Origin: Humidesulfovibrio mexicanus
GTDB taxonomy: Bacteria > Desulfobacterota > Desulfovibrionia > Desulfovibrionales > Desulfovibrionaceae
Direction: 5' to 3'
Length of the DNA stretch: 64,000 nt
Assembly: GCF_900188225.1 (NCBI RefSeq)
Contig: NZ_FZOC01000002.1
Coordinates: forward strand, 306,310-370,309
Part shown: positions 23,137 to 31,823 of the stretch, piece by piece
How the letters are laid out: every line of letters starts with the position of its first letter
How positions within the stretch are numbered: the stretch's first letter is position 1
The notes under the pieces: generated by a model
What the model was told of the DNA's origin: nothing
Database searches by the model: none
Seen by the model: the letters and a program-made list of their open reading frames with translations, nothing else
Program-made: the position numbers and the translations under genes

Positions 23137-23979
23137 GTGAGGGTGCGCTGCCACGGCGCGCGGGGCTCCGTTCCGGTCTCAGGGCCGGAACATCTGCGCT
23201 ACGGCGGCGACACCTCATGTCTGGAGGTCCGCTCCAGCCGAGGCGATCTCCTCATCCTGGACGCGGGCACGGGCATCCGGTTGCTGGGCTGCGAACTTTT
23301 GGGCCATGAGCCCTTCGACCTGACGATCCTGTTCAGCCATTACCATTGGGACCACATCCAGGGCCTGCCGTTTTTCAAGCCCCTGTACGACCCCCGGGTC
23401 ACCCTGCGCCTGGGCGGCTGCCGCGATGCGCGCGGCGAACTGACCCGCGTGCTCTCACGGGCGCTTCGCCCGCCGTTGTTCCCTGTGCCCTTCGAAAAGG
23501 TTCCCGCCAGGATCGAGGTCGCGCCTTTCGAGAACGAGTCCCTGCGCGTCGGCGCGTTGTCCGTGCGGCGCATCGCCACGTCGCACCCCAACCGCGGGGC
23601 GGGCTTCCGCATCGAGGAGAACGGGCGGAGCCTCGTTTATTTGACGGACAACGAGCTTTCTCTCCGGCACAGGGGAGGGCTTTCCTTCGCCGACTACGCC
23701 GCGTTTTGCCGCGGGGCCGATCTGCTCATCCACGATGCGGAGTATACGCCCGAGGAGTATCCCCATCGCCGGGGCTGGGGGCATTCGCATTTCATGGAGG
23801 TCGCGGCCCTGGCCCGAGAGGCCAAAGTGGGGCGGTTGGGCCTGTTCCACCACAACCAGGAGCGCACGGACCAGGCGCTGGACCAGATTGTGGAACGTTG
23901 CCGGGCGCTGTTCGACCGGCCCGGCGATCCCGCGTGCGAGGCACTGGGGCAGGGCTGGGCGGCGGACATCCCTGCGTGA
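23137..23979 (+). CDS. Metallo-beta-lactamase-fold hydrolase
   Basis: The 280-residue protein has the metal-binding HYHWDH motif near residue 70, an early VRCHGARGSVPVSGPE signature, HDAEYTPEEY near 205 and the late histidines HSHF and FHHNQ. Related proteins are phosphodiesterase- or ribonuclease-like hydrolases of unknown substrate. GTG at 23137 is chosen since the signature begins at once after it; its ribosome binding site is weak. A receiver gene follows 133 nt downstream. Confidence 0.82.
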   Translation: MRVRCHGARGSVPVSGPEHLRYGGDTSCLEVRSSRGDLLILDAGTGIRLLGCELLGHEPFDLTILFSHYHWDHIQGLPFFKPLYDPRVTLRLGGCRDARGELTRVLSRALRPPLFPVPFEKVPARIEVAPFENESLRVGALSVRRIATSHPNRGAGFRIEENGRSLVYLTDNELSLRHRGGLSFADYAAFCRGADLLIHDAEYTPEEYPHRRGWGHSHFMEVAALAREAKVGRLGLFHHNQERTDQALDQIVERCRALFDRPGDPACEALGQGWAADIPA

Positions 23980-24112
23980 AGGCGGATTGCGCGCGGTCCT
24001 TGCGGGCCGGGCGTCCAAGGGGGTGCGGCACTTGATTTATCCCCCCATACGTGCCACACCAACACCTGCCGCGCAAGGCGGCCTTGAAAGAACCCGGAGA
24101 CAAGGGGGGACA

Positions 24113-24511
24113 ATGCGCGCGCTCATTGTGGATGACGATTTCTACAGCCGCATCGTGCTGCACGACATGCTCCGGGCCGTGGCGGAGTGCCACATCGCCG
24201 TCAATGGCGAAGAGGCCGTCGGGGCTTTCAAGAAGGCGCTTGAGGATGGCCGCGGTTATGATCTCGTGTGCATGGACCTTGTCATGCCCGAGATGGACGG
24301 CCAGCAGGCCCTGCGGGAGATGCGCGCCCTGGAGGATGATCTGGGCGTGGCCGCCGCCGAACGCTGCGTTGTGTTCGTCGTCAGCATGGTGGAGGACAAC
24401 CGCGAGACCAACGAGGCTTTTTTTCTTGGCGGCGCGGACAGCTTCCTGGTCAAACCCATCGAGGAGGCCCGGCTTTTGGCCGAGCTTCGGGAGCATCGGC
24501 TGCTGGACTGA
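24113..24511 (+). CDS. Stand-alone response regulator receiver
   Basis: The 132-residue protein consists of one receiver domain: acidic pocket D7-D9, phosphoacceptor Asp near 55 in CMDLVMPEMDG, and the conserved Lys in FLVKP. No output domain is present, so it works as a CheY-like switch or phosphorelay intermediate. No kinase gene lies next to it. The ATG follows a G-rich AGGGGGG ribosome binding site. Confidence 0.92.
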   Translation: MRALIVDDDFYSRIVLHDMLRAVAECHIAVNGEEAVGAFKKALEDGRGYDLVCMDLVMPEMDGQQALREMRALEDDLGVAAAERCVVFVVSMVEDNRETNEAFFLGGADSFLVKPIEEARLLAELREHRLLD

Positions 24512-24605
24512 CGCCCCGCGCCGTTCCGCCATTGTTTGATAATCACGCGATAGTCGGCTAGAAAATGCCGCGTCGGGCGGGTGTTGCCGCCCGTCAGGAT
24601 GGTGC

Positions 24606-25979
24606 ATGAGTCAGATTCTTGGAATCAAGTTCAGTGATCACGGTCCGGTATGCTACTTCGCCTCCGGCGAGCACGAACTGGGCGTGGGCCAGCACGTGCT
24701 GGTGGAGACGGACCAGGGCCAGGCCCTGGGGCGCGTGGCCACGGTGAGCGTATCGCCGGTTTCCTCCTTGTGCGGCGCCTCGGAGCAGGACGCGGCCGCC
24801 CCGGCCCCGGCCCCTTTCGAGGTCAGCCTGGGCGTTGCGGAGTGGGAAGGCCAGCCGTGCGAGGCGGCGGTCCTTGACGCCCCCTGCGCCGCAAGGCCGG
24901 AAGGCGCGGTCTGCTTGTCCGAGGCCTCGGCCTTTGACGGCGAAGGCGCTCCGGCGCCATCTCCTGTGGCCCTTTTCGCCAGCGACCAGGCCCCGGCCCA
25001 GCCCGTGCCCCGCACGTCGCAGGGACTGGAGCGCATTCTCCGTCCGGCCACCGAGGCGGACCTGGACATACAGGGAGAAAACCGCCGCTTGGCGCGCCGG
25101 GCCTTCAGCTTTTGCCGGGGCTGCATCAGCTCCCAGAACCTGGACATGAAGCTGGTGGACGTGGAGGTGCTGCACGACCGCAGCAAGATGATTTTCTTCT
25201 TTACCGCGCCCAGCCGCATCGACTTCCGCGAGCTTATCAAGAGTCTTGTGCGGGAGTTCCACACTCGCATCGAACTCCGGCAGATCGGCGTGCGTCACGA
25301 AACGCAGATGATCGGGGCCATAGGCAACTGCGGGCAGGTCTGCTGCTGTCGCCGTTTTTTGCGCAAGTTCGCGCCCGTCACCATAAAAATGGCCAAGGAA
25401 CAGAACCTGTTCCTGAATCCGGCCAAGATATCGGGCATCTGCGGACGCCTCTTGTGCTGCCTGAGCTACGAGCAGAAGGGTTACGAGGAATTCCACAAGC
25501 AGTGCCCCAAAATCGGCAAGCGTGTGCAGACGCCGCTGGGCTCGGTCAAGGTGCTTCGGGCCAATTTCTTCAAGAAGTCCATTTCCGTTTGGGTGGAGGA
25601 CGCGGGAGAACGCGAGTTCACCCTTGAGGAGTGGCGCGAGATGCTCGCTCGCCAGCCGGCCGACGCGGCGGTGGAAGCGAAGGCGGAGCCCAAGGGCGCT
25701 GCAAGGGGCGAGCCCAGGGCGGAGACCGCTTCCGATGGCGCTGGGCGCGCTCCGGCGGGAAGACCGGGCCGCACGACCGGGCGCGTGTCTACAGGCAGGC
25801 CCGCGCGCACCGAACGGCCGCCCCGCATCGACAAGGATGACCGGCCGCCCAAGGCCGAGGCCGCCCAGGACGCAGGCGCGGGACCTCGCGCCGAGGCGGC
25901 GGAAGGCGAGGCCCGCGAGCGCTCCAGGCCGCGTCGCAAGCGCCGCAAGAGCAAAAGCGGTCCCAAGCCGCAGCAGTAA
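24606..25979 (+). CDS. PSP1-domain protein, RicT/YaaT-like, with basic C-terminal tail
   Basis: The 457-residue protein has the PSP1 core around residues 150-310 with the cysteine pairs CGQVCCC (about 242) and CGRLLCC (about 278) typical of RicT-type proteins, which in Bacillus form an Fe-S complex acting on RNA processing. The first 130 residues include an Ala/Pro-rich insert, and the last ~100 are Arg/Lys/Pro/Ala-rich and probably disordered, plausible for nucleic-acid contact. No RicA or RicF partner is visible. metG follows on the same strand, an arrangement seen in other bacteria. Confidence 0.85.
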   Translation: MSQILGIKFSDHGPVCYFASGEHELGVGQHVLVETDQGQALGRVATVSVSPVSSLCGASEQDAAAPAPAPFEVSLGVAEWEGQPCEAAVLDAPCAARPEGAVCLSEASAFDGEGAPAPSPVALFASDQAPAQPVPRTSQGLERILRPATEADLDIQGENRRLARRAFSFCRGCISSQNLDMKLVDVEVLHDRSKMIFFFTAPSRIDFRELIKSLVREFHTRIELRQIGVRHETQMIGAIGNCGQVCCCRRFLRKFAPVTIKMAKEQNLFLNPAKISGICGRLLCCLSYEQKGYEEFHKQCPKIGKRVQTPLGSVKVLRANFFKKSISVWVEDAGEREFTLEEWREMLARQPADAAVEAKAEPKGAARGEPRAETASDGAGRAPAGRPGRTTGRVSTGRPARTERPPRIDKDDRPPKAEAAQDAGAGPRAEAAEGEARERSRPRRKRRKSKSGPKPQQ

Positions 25980-26029
25980 ACGGCCTCGACTTGGCGGGCA
26001 CTTTTCCGCGGCGGCACCGCGCCGCAACA

Positions 26030-26061
26030 GCCGGACGGACGCAAGAATGCCTCCGTCCGGC
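26030..26061. repeat. Strong inverted repeat in the metG leader
   Basis: GCCGGACGGA (26030-26039) and TCCGTCCGGC (26052-26061) form a perfect 10-bp stem with a 12-nt loop, ending 23 nt before the metG start. It has no T-run, so it is not a standard terminator. It might stabilise or regulate the leader. Confidence 0.5.
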
Positions 26062-26084
26062 AAACGCATTGAAGGAGTAGCGAC

Positions 26085-28058
26085 TTGAGCCGCTTTTTCG
26101 TCACCACCCCCATATTCTACGTCAACGCCAAACCCCACCTGGGGCACGCCTTCACCACCATCCTTGCCGATTCCGTGAGCCGCTTCCATGCGCTCATGGG
26201 CGAGGAGTCCTATTTCCTCACCGGCACGGACGAGCACGGCGACAAGATCGCCAAGGCCTCCGAGGCGGCAGGGCAGTCGCCCAAGGAGTACGCCGACCAG
26301 GTCAGCGCGCTTTTCCGTGGTCTGGCGCCCATTGTCGGGGCCAAGCCCAACCAGTTCATCCGCACCACGGACCCGGACCACGTGAAGTGCGTGCAGAAGG
26401 TGCTGCAAAAGGTCTACGAGTCCGGAGACATCTATTTTGGCGAGTATGGCGGGCACTACTGCTTTGGCTGCGAGCGTTTCTACACCGAGAAGGAGCTTGT
26501 GGACGGCATGTGCCCGGACCACAAGACCAGGCCCGAGTATATTGCGGAGAAGAACTATTTCTTCCGCATGTCCAAGTACCAGGGGTGGCTCATCGACCAC
26601 ATCAATGAGCATCCGGAATTCATCCGGCCCGCGCGCTACCGCAACGAGGTCTTGAGCCTGCTGGAGTCCGGCGCGTTGGAGGACCTGTGCATCTCGCGCC
26701 CCAAGAGCCGTCTCACTTGGGGCATTGAGCTGCCCTTTGACCCGGATTTCGTCTGCTACGTGTGGTTCGATGCGCTTTTGAACTACGTGAGCGCCCTGAA
26801 TTATCCGCGCGGCGAGAAGTTCAAGAAGTTCTGGCCCGCCGCAAACCATATTGTGGCCAAAGATATTTTGAAGCCCCATGCCATATTCTGGCCCACCATG
26901 CTCAAGGCCGCTGGCATCGCGCCCTACCAGTCCCTCAACGTGCATGGCTATTGGCTTGTGCGCGACACCAAAATGTCCAAGTCCTTGGGCAACGTGGTGG
27001 AGCCCCAGCGCATGGTGGAAACCTACGGGGCGTCCGCCTTCCGCTACTTCCTCATGCGCGAGATGGCCTTTGGGTCCGACGCGTCCTTCACCGAGGAGGC
27101 CCTTGTGGGCAGACTCAACGCCGACCTGGCCAACGACCTGGGCAATCTGTTCAACCGCGCGCTGGCCATGACGCACAAGTACTTCGGCGGCACGGTGCCC
27201 ACCCCGGCCGAGGAGTACCAGGAGGACGCGGAGCTCAAGCGCCTGGGCTTCGAGGCCATGCAGGGCTTTCAGGAAAACTTCGGCGAATTCCGCACCGCCC
27301 GCGCCCTGGAGTCCCTTTGGGAGCTCGTGCGCGCCCTCAACAAGTACATCGACCAGACCGCGCCCTGGACACTGTTCAAGAACAAGCAGATGGCCCGCCT
27401 GGGCACCGTGCTGTATGTCGTGCTGGAGCACATGCGCAAGGTGGCCGTGCATTTGTGGCCGGTGATGCCCGAGGCCAGCTGCAAAATGCTCGAACAACTC
27501 GGAATGCCCTTTGACCAGGAAAAGGTGATGCTCCCCAAGGAGCCGGAAGTGTGGGGCATTTTGGAAAGCGGCGTGGCCGTTGCCGAAACCTCGAACCTGT
27601 TCCCCAGGCTTGAAATGCCTGAACCCGCTCCGCCAGCGCCGTTGGAGCCGTCCGCCACGGAACCCAAAAAGGCCAGGGCGGAAAAGGCCGCAAAGCAGCC
27701 CGCCGCGCCCGCCGGTCCAGTGGGCCCGGCTGACTCCATCGAATTCGCGGATTTCCAGAAGCTGGACCTGCGCGTGGGCACTGTGCTCTCTGCCGAAAAG
27801 CACCCCGATGCGGACAAGCTGCTGGTGGTCAAGGTGGCCCTGGGCGAGCCGGAGCCGCGCCAAGTCGTGGCCGGCCTGGCCGACCGCTTCAGTCCGGAGG
27901 AGCTTGTGGGCAAGCAGGTGGTGGTGGTGGCCAACCTCGCCCCGCGCAAGCTGCGCGGCGTCCAGAGCCAGGGCATGATCCTGGTGGCCAAGGACGCCGA
28001 GGTCACCCGTCTGCTTACCGCCTCCGGCCTGGTGGACGACGGCGGCAAGGTGGCCTAG
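26085..28058 (+). CDS. metG: Methionyl-tRNA synthetase with C-terminal tRNA-binding domain
   Basis: The 657-residue class I synthetase charges tRNA-Met. Visible are the HIGH-type PHLGHAF near residue 20, a zinc knuckle CFGC plus CPDH, and KMSKS near 296. From about 553 an EMAP/Arc1-type tRNA-binding OB fold begins (DLRVGTVLSAEKHP), joined by an Ala/Pro linker. The start is TTG at 26085, with AGGAG 8 nt upstream. Confidence 0.97.
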   Translation: MSRFFVTTPIFYVNAKPHLGHAFTTILADSVSRFHALMGEESYFLTGTDEHGDKIAKASEAAGQSPKEYADQVSALFRGLAPIVGAKPNQFIRTTDPDHVKCVQKVLQKVYESGDIYFGEYGGHYCFGCERFYTEKELVDGMCPDHKTRPEYIAEKNYFFRMSKYQGWLIDHINEHPEFIRPARYRNEVLSLLESGALEDLCISRPKSRLTWGIELPFDPDFVCYVWFDALLNYVSALNYPRGEKFKKFWPAANHIVAKDILKPHAIFWPTMLKAAGIAPYQSLNVHGYWLVRDTKMSKSLGNVVEPQRMVETYGASAFRYFLMREMAFGSDASFTEEALVGRLNADLANDLGNLFNRALAMTHKYFGGTVPTPAEEYQEDAELKRLGFEAMQGFQENFGEFRTARALESLWELVRALNKYIDQTAPWTLFKNKQMARLGTVLYVVLEHMRKVAVHLWPVMPEASCKMLEQLGMPFDQEKVMLPKEPEVWGILESGVAVAETSNLFPRLEMPEPAPPAPLEPSATEPKKARAEKAAKQPAAPAGPVGPADSIEFADFQKLDLRVGTVLSAEKHPDADKLLVVKVALGEPEPRQVVAGLADRFSPEELVGKQVVVVANLAPRKLRGVQSQGMILVAKDAEVTRLLTASGLVDDGGKVA

Positions 28059-28157
28059 TCCGCATACGTTCCAAGGAGCCGGGGGGCCCCGCTTTTCGGC
28101 TCCGGATACGGCTCGTGGGACCGTACACGAGAACGCCCTCTCTTTTTCCCTCGTGCC

Positions 28158-28200
28158 GGGTTCGGGGGCGGCCAGCCCCCGGCCGCCGGAGGCTTTCCCT
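28158..28200. repeat. GC-rich palindromic intergenic element, copy 1
   Basis: The stretch reads (minus sense) GCCTCCGGCGGCC, then a GGGGGCTGGCCGCCCCC palindrome and GAACCCGGC. A closely related element occurs at 52121-52158 in the opposite orientation (GCCTCCGGCGGCC, AGGGGCGCGCCCCT, GGACCCG). It lies between convergent metG and the AOR-cluster gene. It looks like a dispersed REP/BIME-type repeat. Confidence 0.55.
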
Positions 28201-28215
28201 TCCTTTCACCTGAGG

Positions 28216-28782
28216 CTAGGGATTCATGGCCCAGGACTCTTCCCGCCGGGCCAGAAACACGGCGTAGCCGGGCTCCAGGTGCCGTGTGGAGAAGAGGTAC
28301 ACCGCGCCGGAGGCGGTGTTAACGGAGCGGATGTCTCCGTACTCCGGGGCTGCGTCCATGGCGGCCAAGGCGCGGGCCACGTCCCCTGGCGCAAGGTTGA
28401 ATGGCGGTCCCTCGAAAAGCTCCACCGGGACCGGACGCGGATAGTCGCGGGAGTTGGCCCGGATCTCCTCGGCCAGGAGCAGCAGCGGCGAATCCTGTCG
28501 GTCCAGGATGTCGGCGTAGGTGCGGCTGAGCAGCTGCGGGGCATGGTAGAGGGGTTTGCCTGCGCGGCTCTGCAACGCAGCCAGATCGGGATGCGCGGCC
28601 AGCAGGCCCGGCAGCAGTGCGCGGGCGTCCTCAACGAAGGCAGCGTCCGCCTCGGCGAAATGGCCTTCGGCCTCCAAGGCCTCCAGCACCTCTCCGCAGT
28701 CCAGCAGGCGCAGTGTGCCGCTGGCGGCGCGTACCGCCTCCGCAGCCGCCTCGCCCAGCCGGTCGGCGTCCTCGGGGGTCAT
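28216..28782 (-). CDS. Unknown protein co-transcribed with aldehyde oxidoreductase
   Basis: I do not recognise a family. The 188-residue protein is acidic and Ala/Leu-rich with no signal peptide, membrane segment or cysteine cluster (one cysteine near residue 29). Its ATG overlaps the AOR stop by 4 nt, so it is the last gene of the ferredoxin-AOR operon. A role as chaperone or maturation factor for the tungsten enzyme is inference from position. Confidence 0.75.
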   Translation of the reverse strand: MTPEDADRLGEAAAEAVRAASGTLRLLDCGEVLEALEAEGHFAEADAAFVEDARALLPGLLAAHPDLAALQSRAGKPLYHAPQLLSRTYADILDRQDSPLLLLAEEIRANSRDYPRPVPVELFEGPPFNLAPGDVARALAAMDAAPEYGDIRSVNTASGAVYLFSTRHLEPGYAVFLARREESWAMNP

Positions 28783-30896
28783 TCCCCGCTCTCCTTGGCA
28801 AGGCCCTTGTCCGCCAGGGCCTTCCCCACAGCCTTCAGGCCAAGCCGGGAATAGGTGGCGAGTGTCGGCGCGCCGGTGGCCGTGTCCCAGCCCATGAGCT
28901 CGTAGAACATGTCCATGGCCAGGCCCATGTCGGCCTCGTCCATGCGGATGGTGCCCTTGCTGAAGGGCTCCGCGCCATTGTGATCCTCGTACACCCAGCG
29001 GGGGACATGGTCGTGGGCGGAGCGCATGTCCGCGGTGCCCATGTCTCGGATGGTCAGGGCGCGGTGCAGGGTGAACACGCGCTCTCCGGCCAGGTCCAGC
29101 CCCTCGCGGTCAAGGTGGCGCCCCGTGGCCAGGCTGAAGAAGCGGGACTCCAGGCTGTTGTCGCCCCTGTAGCCGCGCTCCTTCAGTGGCGAGGCCACCC
29201 ACGGCCCCATCCAGTTGCACAGGCCGAGGCAGTCGTGCAGCTCCTTGCGGATGAGCGCCCATTTGGCGCGCTGCGCCTTGTATGGATTCATGCGGGTGTA
29301 GTGCCCCGGGGCGTCCATGGAGTCCGGCGAGCCCCACAGCTCCCCGGCCAGACGCTTCTGCTCGTGCACGGGCAGGCCGTTGCGCACGAAGTTGGTATGC
29401 GAATGGCACTGGGCATCGCGGTTGTACTGGGTGTTGATGATCACCCCGCATTGGCCATCGTCCTCGTTGGCGTGGTGCTTGGGGTGCCCCATCTTCCAGT
29501 ACGTGGTGGCATGGTCCGCCTCCCAGGCGGATTCCGGAACCCCCCAGTGGTCGAAGGGGCCGCCGCAGCCCTGGCCAAGCACATGCCCCAGTTCGCCGCG
29601 GCGTTCGCCGATGCGCGGAATCAGGTCCAGCAGAAAAGCGGGATCCCCCGCGTGCCACTTGTCCCAGGGCAGGGAGGCGTACTCTTTCGAGCCGAGTTTG
29701 GCCGCAAGCACGCCGTCCCTGGCGAGCTTGATGAAGTCGCGCTGGAGCTGGCCATAGTTGCTCCAGATGCCCATGTCATCGGCCATGTCCATGCCGATCA
29801 TGCAGGCTTCGAAAGCGGCCTCGCCCTTGGGGCCGCCTGGCAGGCTGGGGAAGAAGCGGCGGCCGAAGTTGAGGGCGATGCAGGTGCCCTGGGCGATTTC
29901 GTTCAGGCCGTATTTGGCGGCCACGGTCGGCGCCTTGAGGGTGGTGTGGCAGCGGATGGGGCAGGCGGTGCAGCCGTTGCCGCGAACCGTGTGCTTCCAG
30001 GCCTGTTCGCCCAGGAAGAAGGCCGCGCTGTTGGTGCGGTAGGAAATGCGGTTCATGCTGCGGATGCTGCCCGTGATCTCCACCGGGGGCCGGGCCGCGC
30101 CCCAGCGTTTGCCCGGCTTGCCCACCCAGCGGGAGCCTGGATTGTAGTACTCGGACTCCGGCGAGGGGAAGGCCGGCACCACGTGCTGGTTGTTGGCCCC
30201 CAGGATGGACAGGTGGAACTTCACCAGTTGCTCCCATTGTTCCTTGTCTCCGGCGATGCGCAGCGCGCCCGAGCCCTGGACCCCGATGGCCTTGAGATTC
30301 TTGGCGCCCATGACGCCACCGACCCCTCCCGCGGAATGGGACAGGGAATTGACCACGGTGGCCAGGGGCGCGAGCCGTTCCCCGGCCTGGCCGATGGCGG
30401 CGACGCAGCAATCCGCGCCCATTTCCTGGCTGATCTCCAGGGTGGTGCGGCGGATGCCGCAGCCCCAAAGGTGCGCGGCGTCTCGCAGCTCCACCTGCGT
30501 GTCGCGGATGAACAGCCACACGGGGTGATCGGCCTTGCCGTTCACGATGATCGCATCGTAGCCGGCGTATTTGAGCTTTGCCGCGAACTGCCCGCCCATG
30601 TGGCCGGAACCCACCAGGGCCTTGGGCCAGCAGGAGGGAAAGATGGTGGTGATGGCGGTGCGGCCGTTGCAAGGCACACTCGTTCCGGCCAGAACGCCCG
30701 TGGCGAAGACGAGCGCGTTTGCGGCATCGAAGGGTCCGGTGCCCGCGGGCACTTCCTCCCACAGCACCTGATAGCCAAGACCCGTGCCGCCCAGCATCTC
30801 GCCGTAGCGCTCCACCGTGTCCTGGGTGCTGATTGTTCCAGTGGACAGGTCCACGCGCAGCACCTTGCCCGCAAAGCCTCCCGGGGTCGCCTTCAT
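28779..30896 (-). CDS. Tungsten/molybdenum aldehyde:ferredoxin oxidoreductase family protein (YdhV-like)
   Basis: The 705-residue protein starts with the AOR fold (KVLRVDLSTGTIS, then GGTGLGYQVLWEE) and has the Fe-S cysteines GCTACPIRC near 306 with a distal CLGLC near 560; these hold a 4Fe-4S cluster beside the bis-pterin W/Mo site. It is longer than the archaeal enzymes (about 605) and like enterobacterial YdhV. The upstream gene is a YdhY-like 4Fe-4S ferredoxin. It likely oxidises an aldehyde or reduces an acid, passing electrons to that ferredoxin. Confidence 0.9.
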   Translation of the reverse strand: MKATPGGFAGKVLRVDLSTGTISTQDTVERYGEMLGGTGLGYQVLWEEVPAGTGPFDAANALVFATGVLAGTSVPCNGRTAITTIFPSCWPKALVGSGHMGGQFAAKLKYAGYDAIIVNGKADHPVWLFIRDTQVELRDAAHLWGCGIRRTTLEISQEMGADCCVAAIGQAGERLAPLATVVNSLSHSAGGVGGVMGAKNLKAIGVQGSGALRIAGDKEQWEQLVKFHLSILGANNQHVVPAFPSPESEYYNPGSRWVGKPGKRWGAARPPVEITGSIRSMNRISYRTNSAAFFLGEQAWKHTVRGNGCTACPIRCHTTLKAPTVAAKYGLNEIAQGTCIALNFGRRFFPSLPGGPKGEAAFEACMIGMDMADDMGIWSNYGQLQRDFIKLARDGVLAAKLGSKEYASLPWDKWHAGDPAFLLDLIPRIGERRGELGHVLGQGCGGPFDHWGVPESAWEADHATTYWKMGHPKHHANEDDGQCGVIINTQYNRDAQCHSHTNFVRNGLPVHEQKRLAGELWGSPDSMDAPGHYTRMNPYKAQRAKWALIRKELHDCLGLCNWMGPWVASPLKERGYRGDNSLESRFFSLATGRHLDREGLDLAGERVFTLHRALTIRDMGTADMRSAHDHVPRWVYEDHNGAEPFSKGTIRMDEADMGLAMDMFYELMGWDTATGAPTLATYSRLGLKAVGKALADKGLAKESGE

Positions 30897-30905
30897 GCTG
30901 ATCTC

Positions 30906-31664
30906 CTAGCGGTGTGTGGGGTTCTTGGCGGCGGGCGCGTGGTTGCCGACGCGGGCCTTGGCCTTGGCGGTCGGCCTTGCGGCCTGGGGCCCTGCGGTTG
31001 GTGGCGCTTCGCCGGTGATGTCGCGCCAGGGCGCGAAGCGCAACGCCCCGGATGGACAGGCTTCCACGCATTTGGGTTTGCCATTGCAGAGAAAGCACTT
31101 GGAGGCCTTCTGCCGTTCCTCATTGAAGCTCATCATGTCCCAGGGGCAGGCCTGCTGGCACAGGCGGCAGCCCACGCACCTCTCTGTGTCCACCACGCGC
31201 GCCCCGGTTCTCGGATCTGACACGATGGCGTTCTCAGGGCAGGCCGTGGCGCAGGGAACGGGATGCGGGCATTGCCGACACACGCCCTGGACCACGAGGC
31301 CATCGCCCCAAGTCCCGTGCATGTCGGGCCCGCCTGTGGGCCCCGCAGGCCCGAAGTTCAGGGATCGGGTGATCTTGATGCGCGCGAGCGAGGGTTGGGC
31401 GAGGCCTTCGTTGAACTCGGTGCAGGCCAGCTCGCAACGCTGGCAGCCCACGCAGCGCGAGGGGTCGGCCAGAATCATGCCTGTGGCGTTGTCCAGAACC
31501 ACCAGCGGCGGATTGGCCGCAAAGGCCTCGCACAGCCCCAGTGCGGCAAGGCTGGACACCGCGCAGGCCGAGAACACAAGAAAGCCGCGTCGCGACAGGG
31601 CGTCGTCCAGGCCTGTGGACTTGGCGGCCAGTTCGATCACGTCAGGGGGCTTTCCAGGCGACAT
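30906..31664 (-). CDS. Tat-exported 4Fe-4S ferredoxin-type subunit (YdhY-like)
   Basis: The 252-residue protein has SRRGFL at residues 24-29 followed by a hydrophobic stretch (SACAVSSLAALGL), a twin-arginine signal. Then come four clusters' worth of cysteines: CVGCQRCELAC, CRQCPHPVPCATAC, CVGCRLCQQAC and CFLCNGKPKCVEAC, as in DMSO reductase beta subunits. It should carry electrons for the AOR gene 9 nt downstream. The Pro/Ala/Lys tail is low complexity. AOR itself has no signal, so either it is co-exported or the pair meets at the membrane. Confidence 0.9.
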   Translation of the reverse strand: MSPGKPPDVIELAAKSTGLDDALSRRGFLVFSACAVSSLAALGLCEAFAANPPLVVLDNATGMILADPSRCVGCQRCELACTEFNEGLAQPSLARIKITRSLNFGPAGPTGGPDMHGTWGDGLVVQGVCRQCPHPVPCATACPENAIVSDPRTGARVVDTERCVGCRLCQQACPWDMMSFNEERQKASKCFLCNGKPKCVEACPSGALRFAPWRDITGEAPPTAGPQAARPTAKAKARVGNHAPAAKNPTHR

Positions 31665-31823
31665 GGGGCCTCACGTCCGCAGGGACAGGCTGAAATGCAG
31701 GAAGTGCGATGCTTGAGCTATATGCGGAGGTTTCTGGGGCGTCAATCCGGGGCTGGCGTGGCGTGAAATTTTTGGCCGCCGCAGCCAGCCTTTCAGGAGC
31801 GCGAGATTCCCCAGGGAGGCGGT

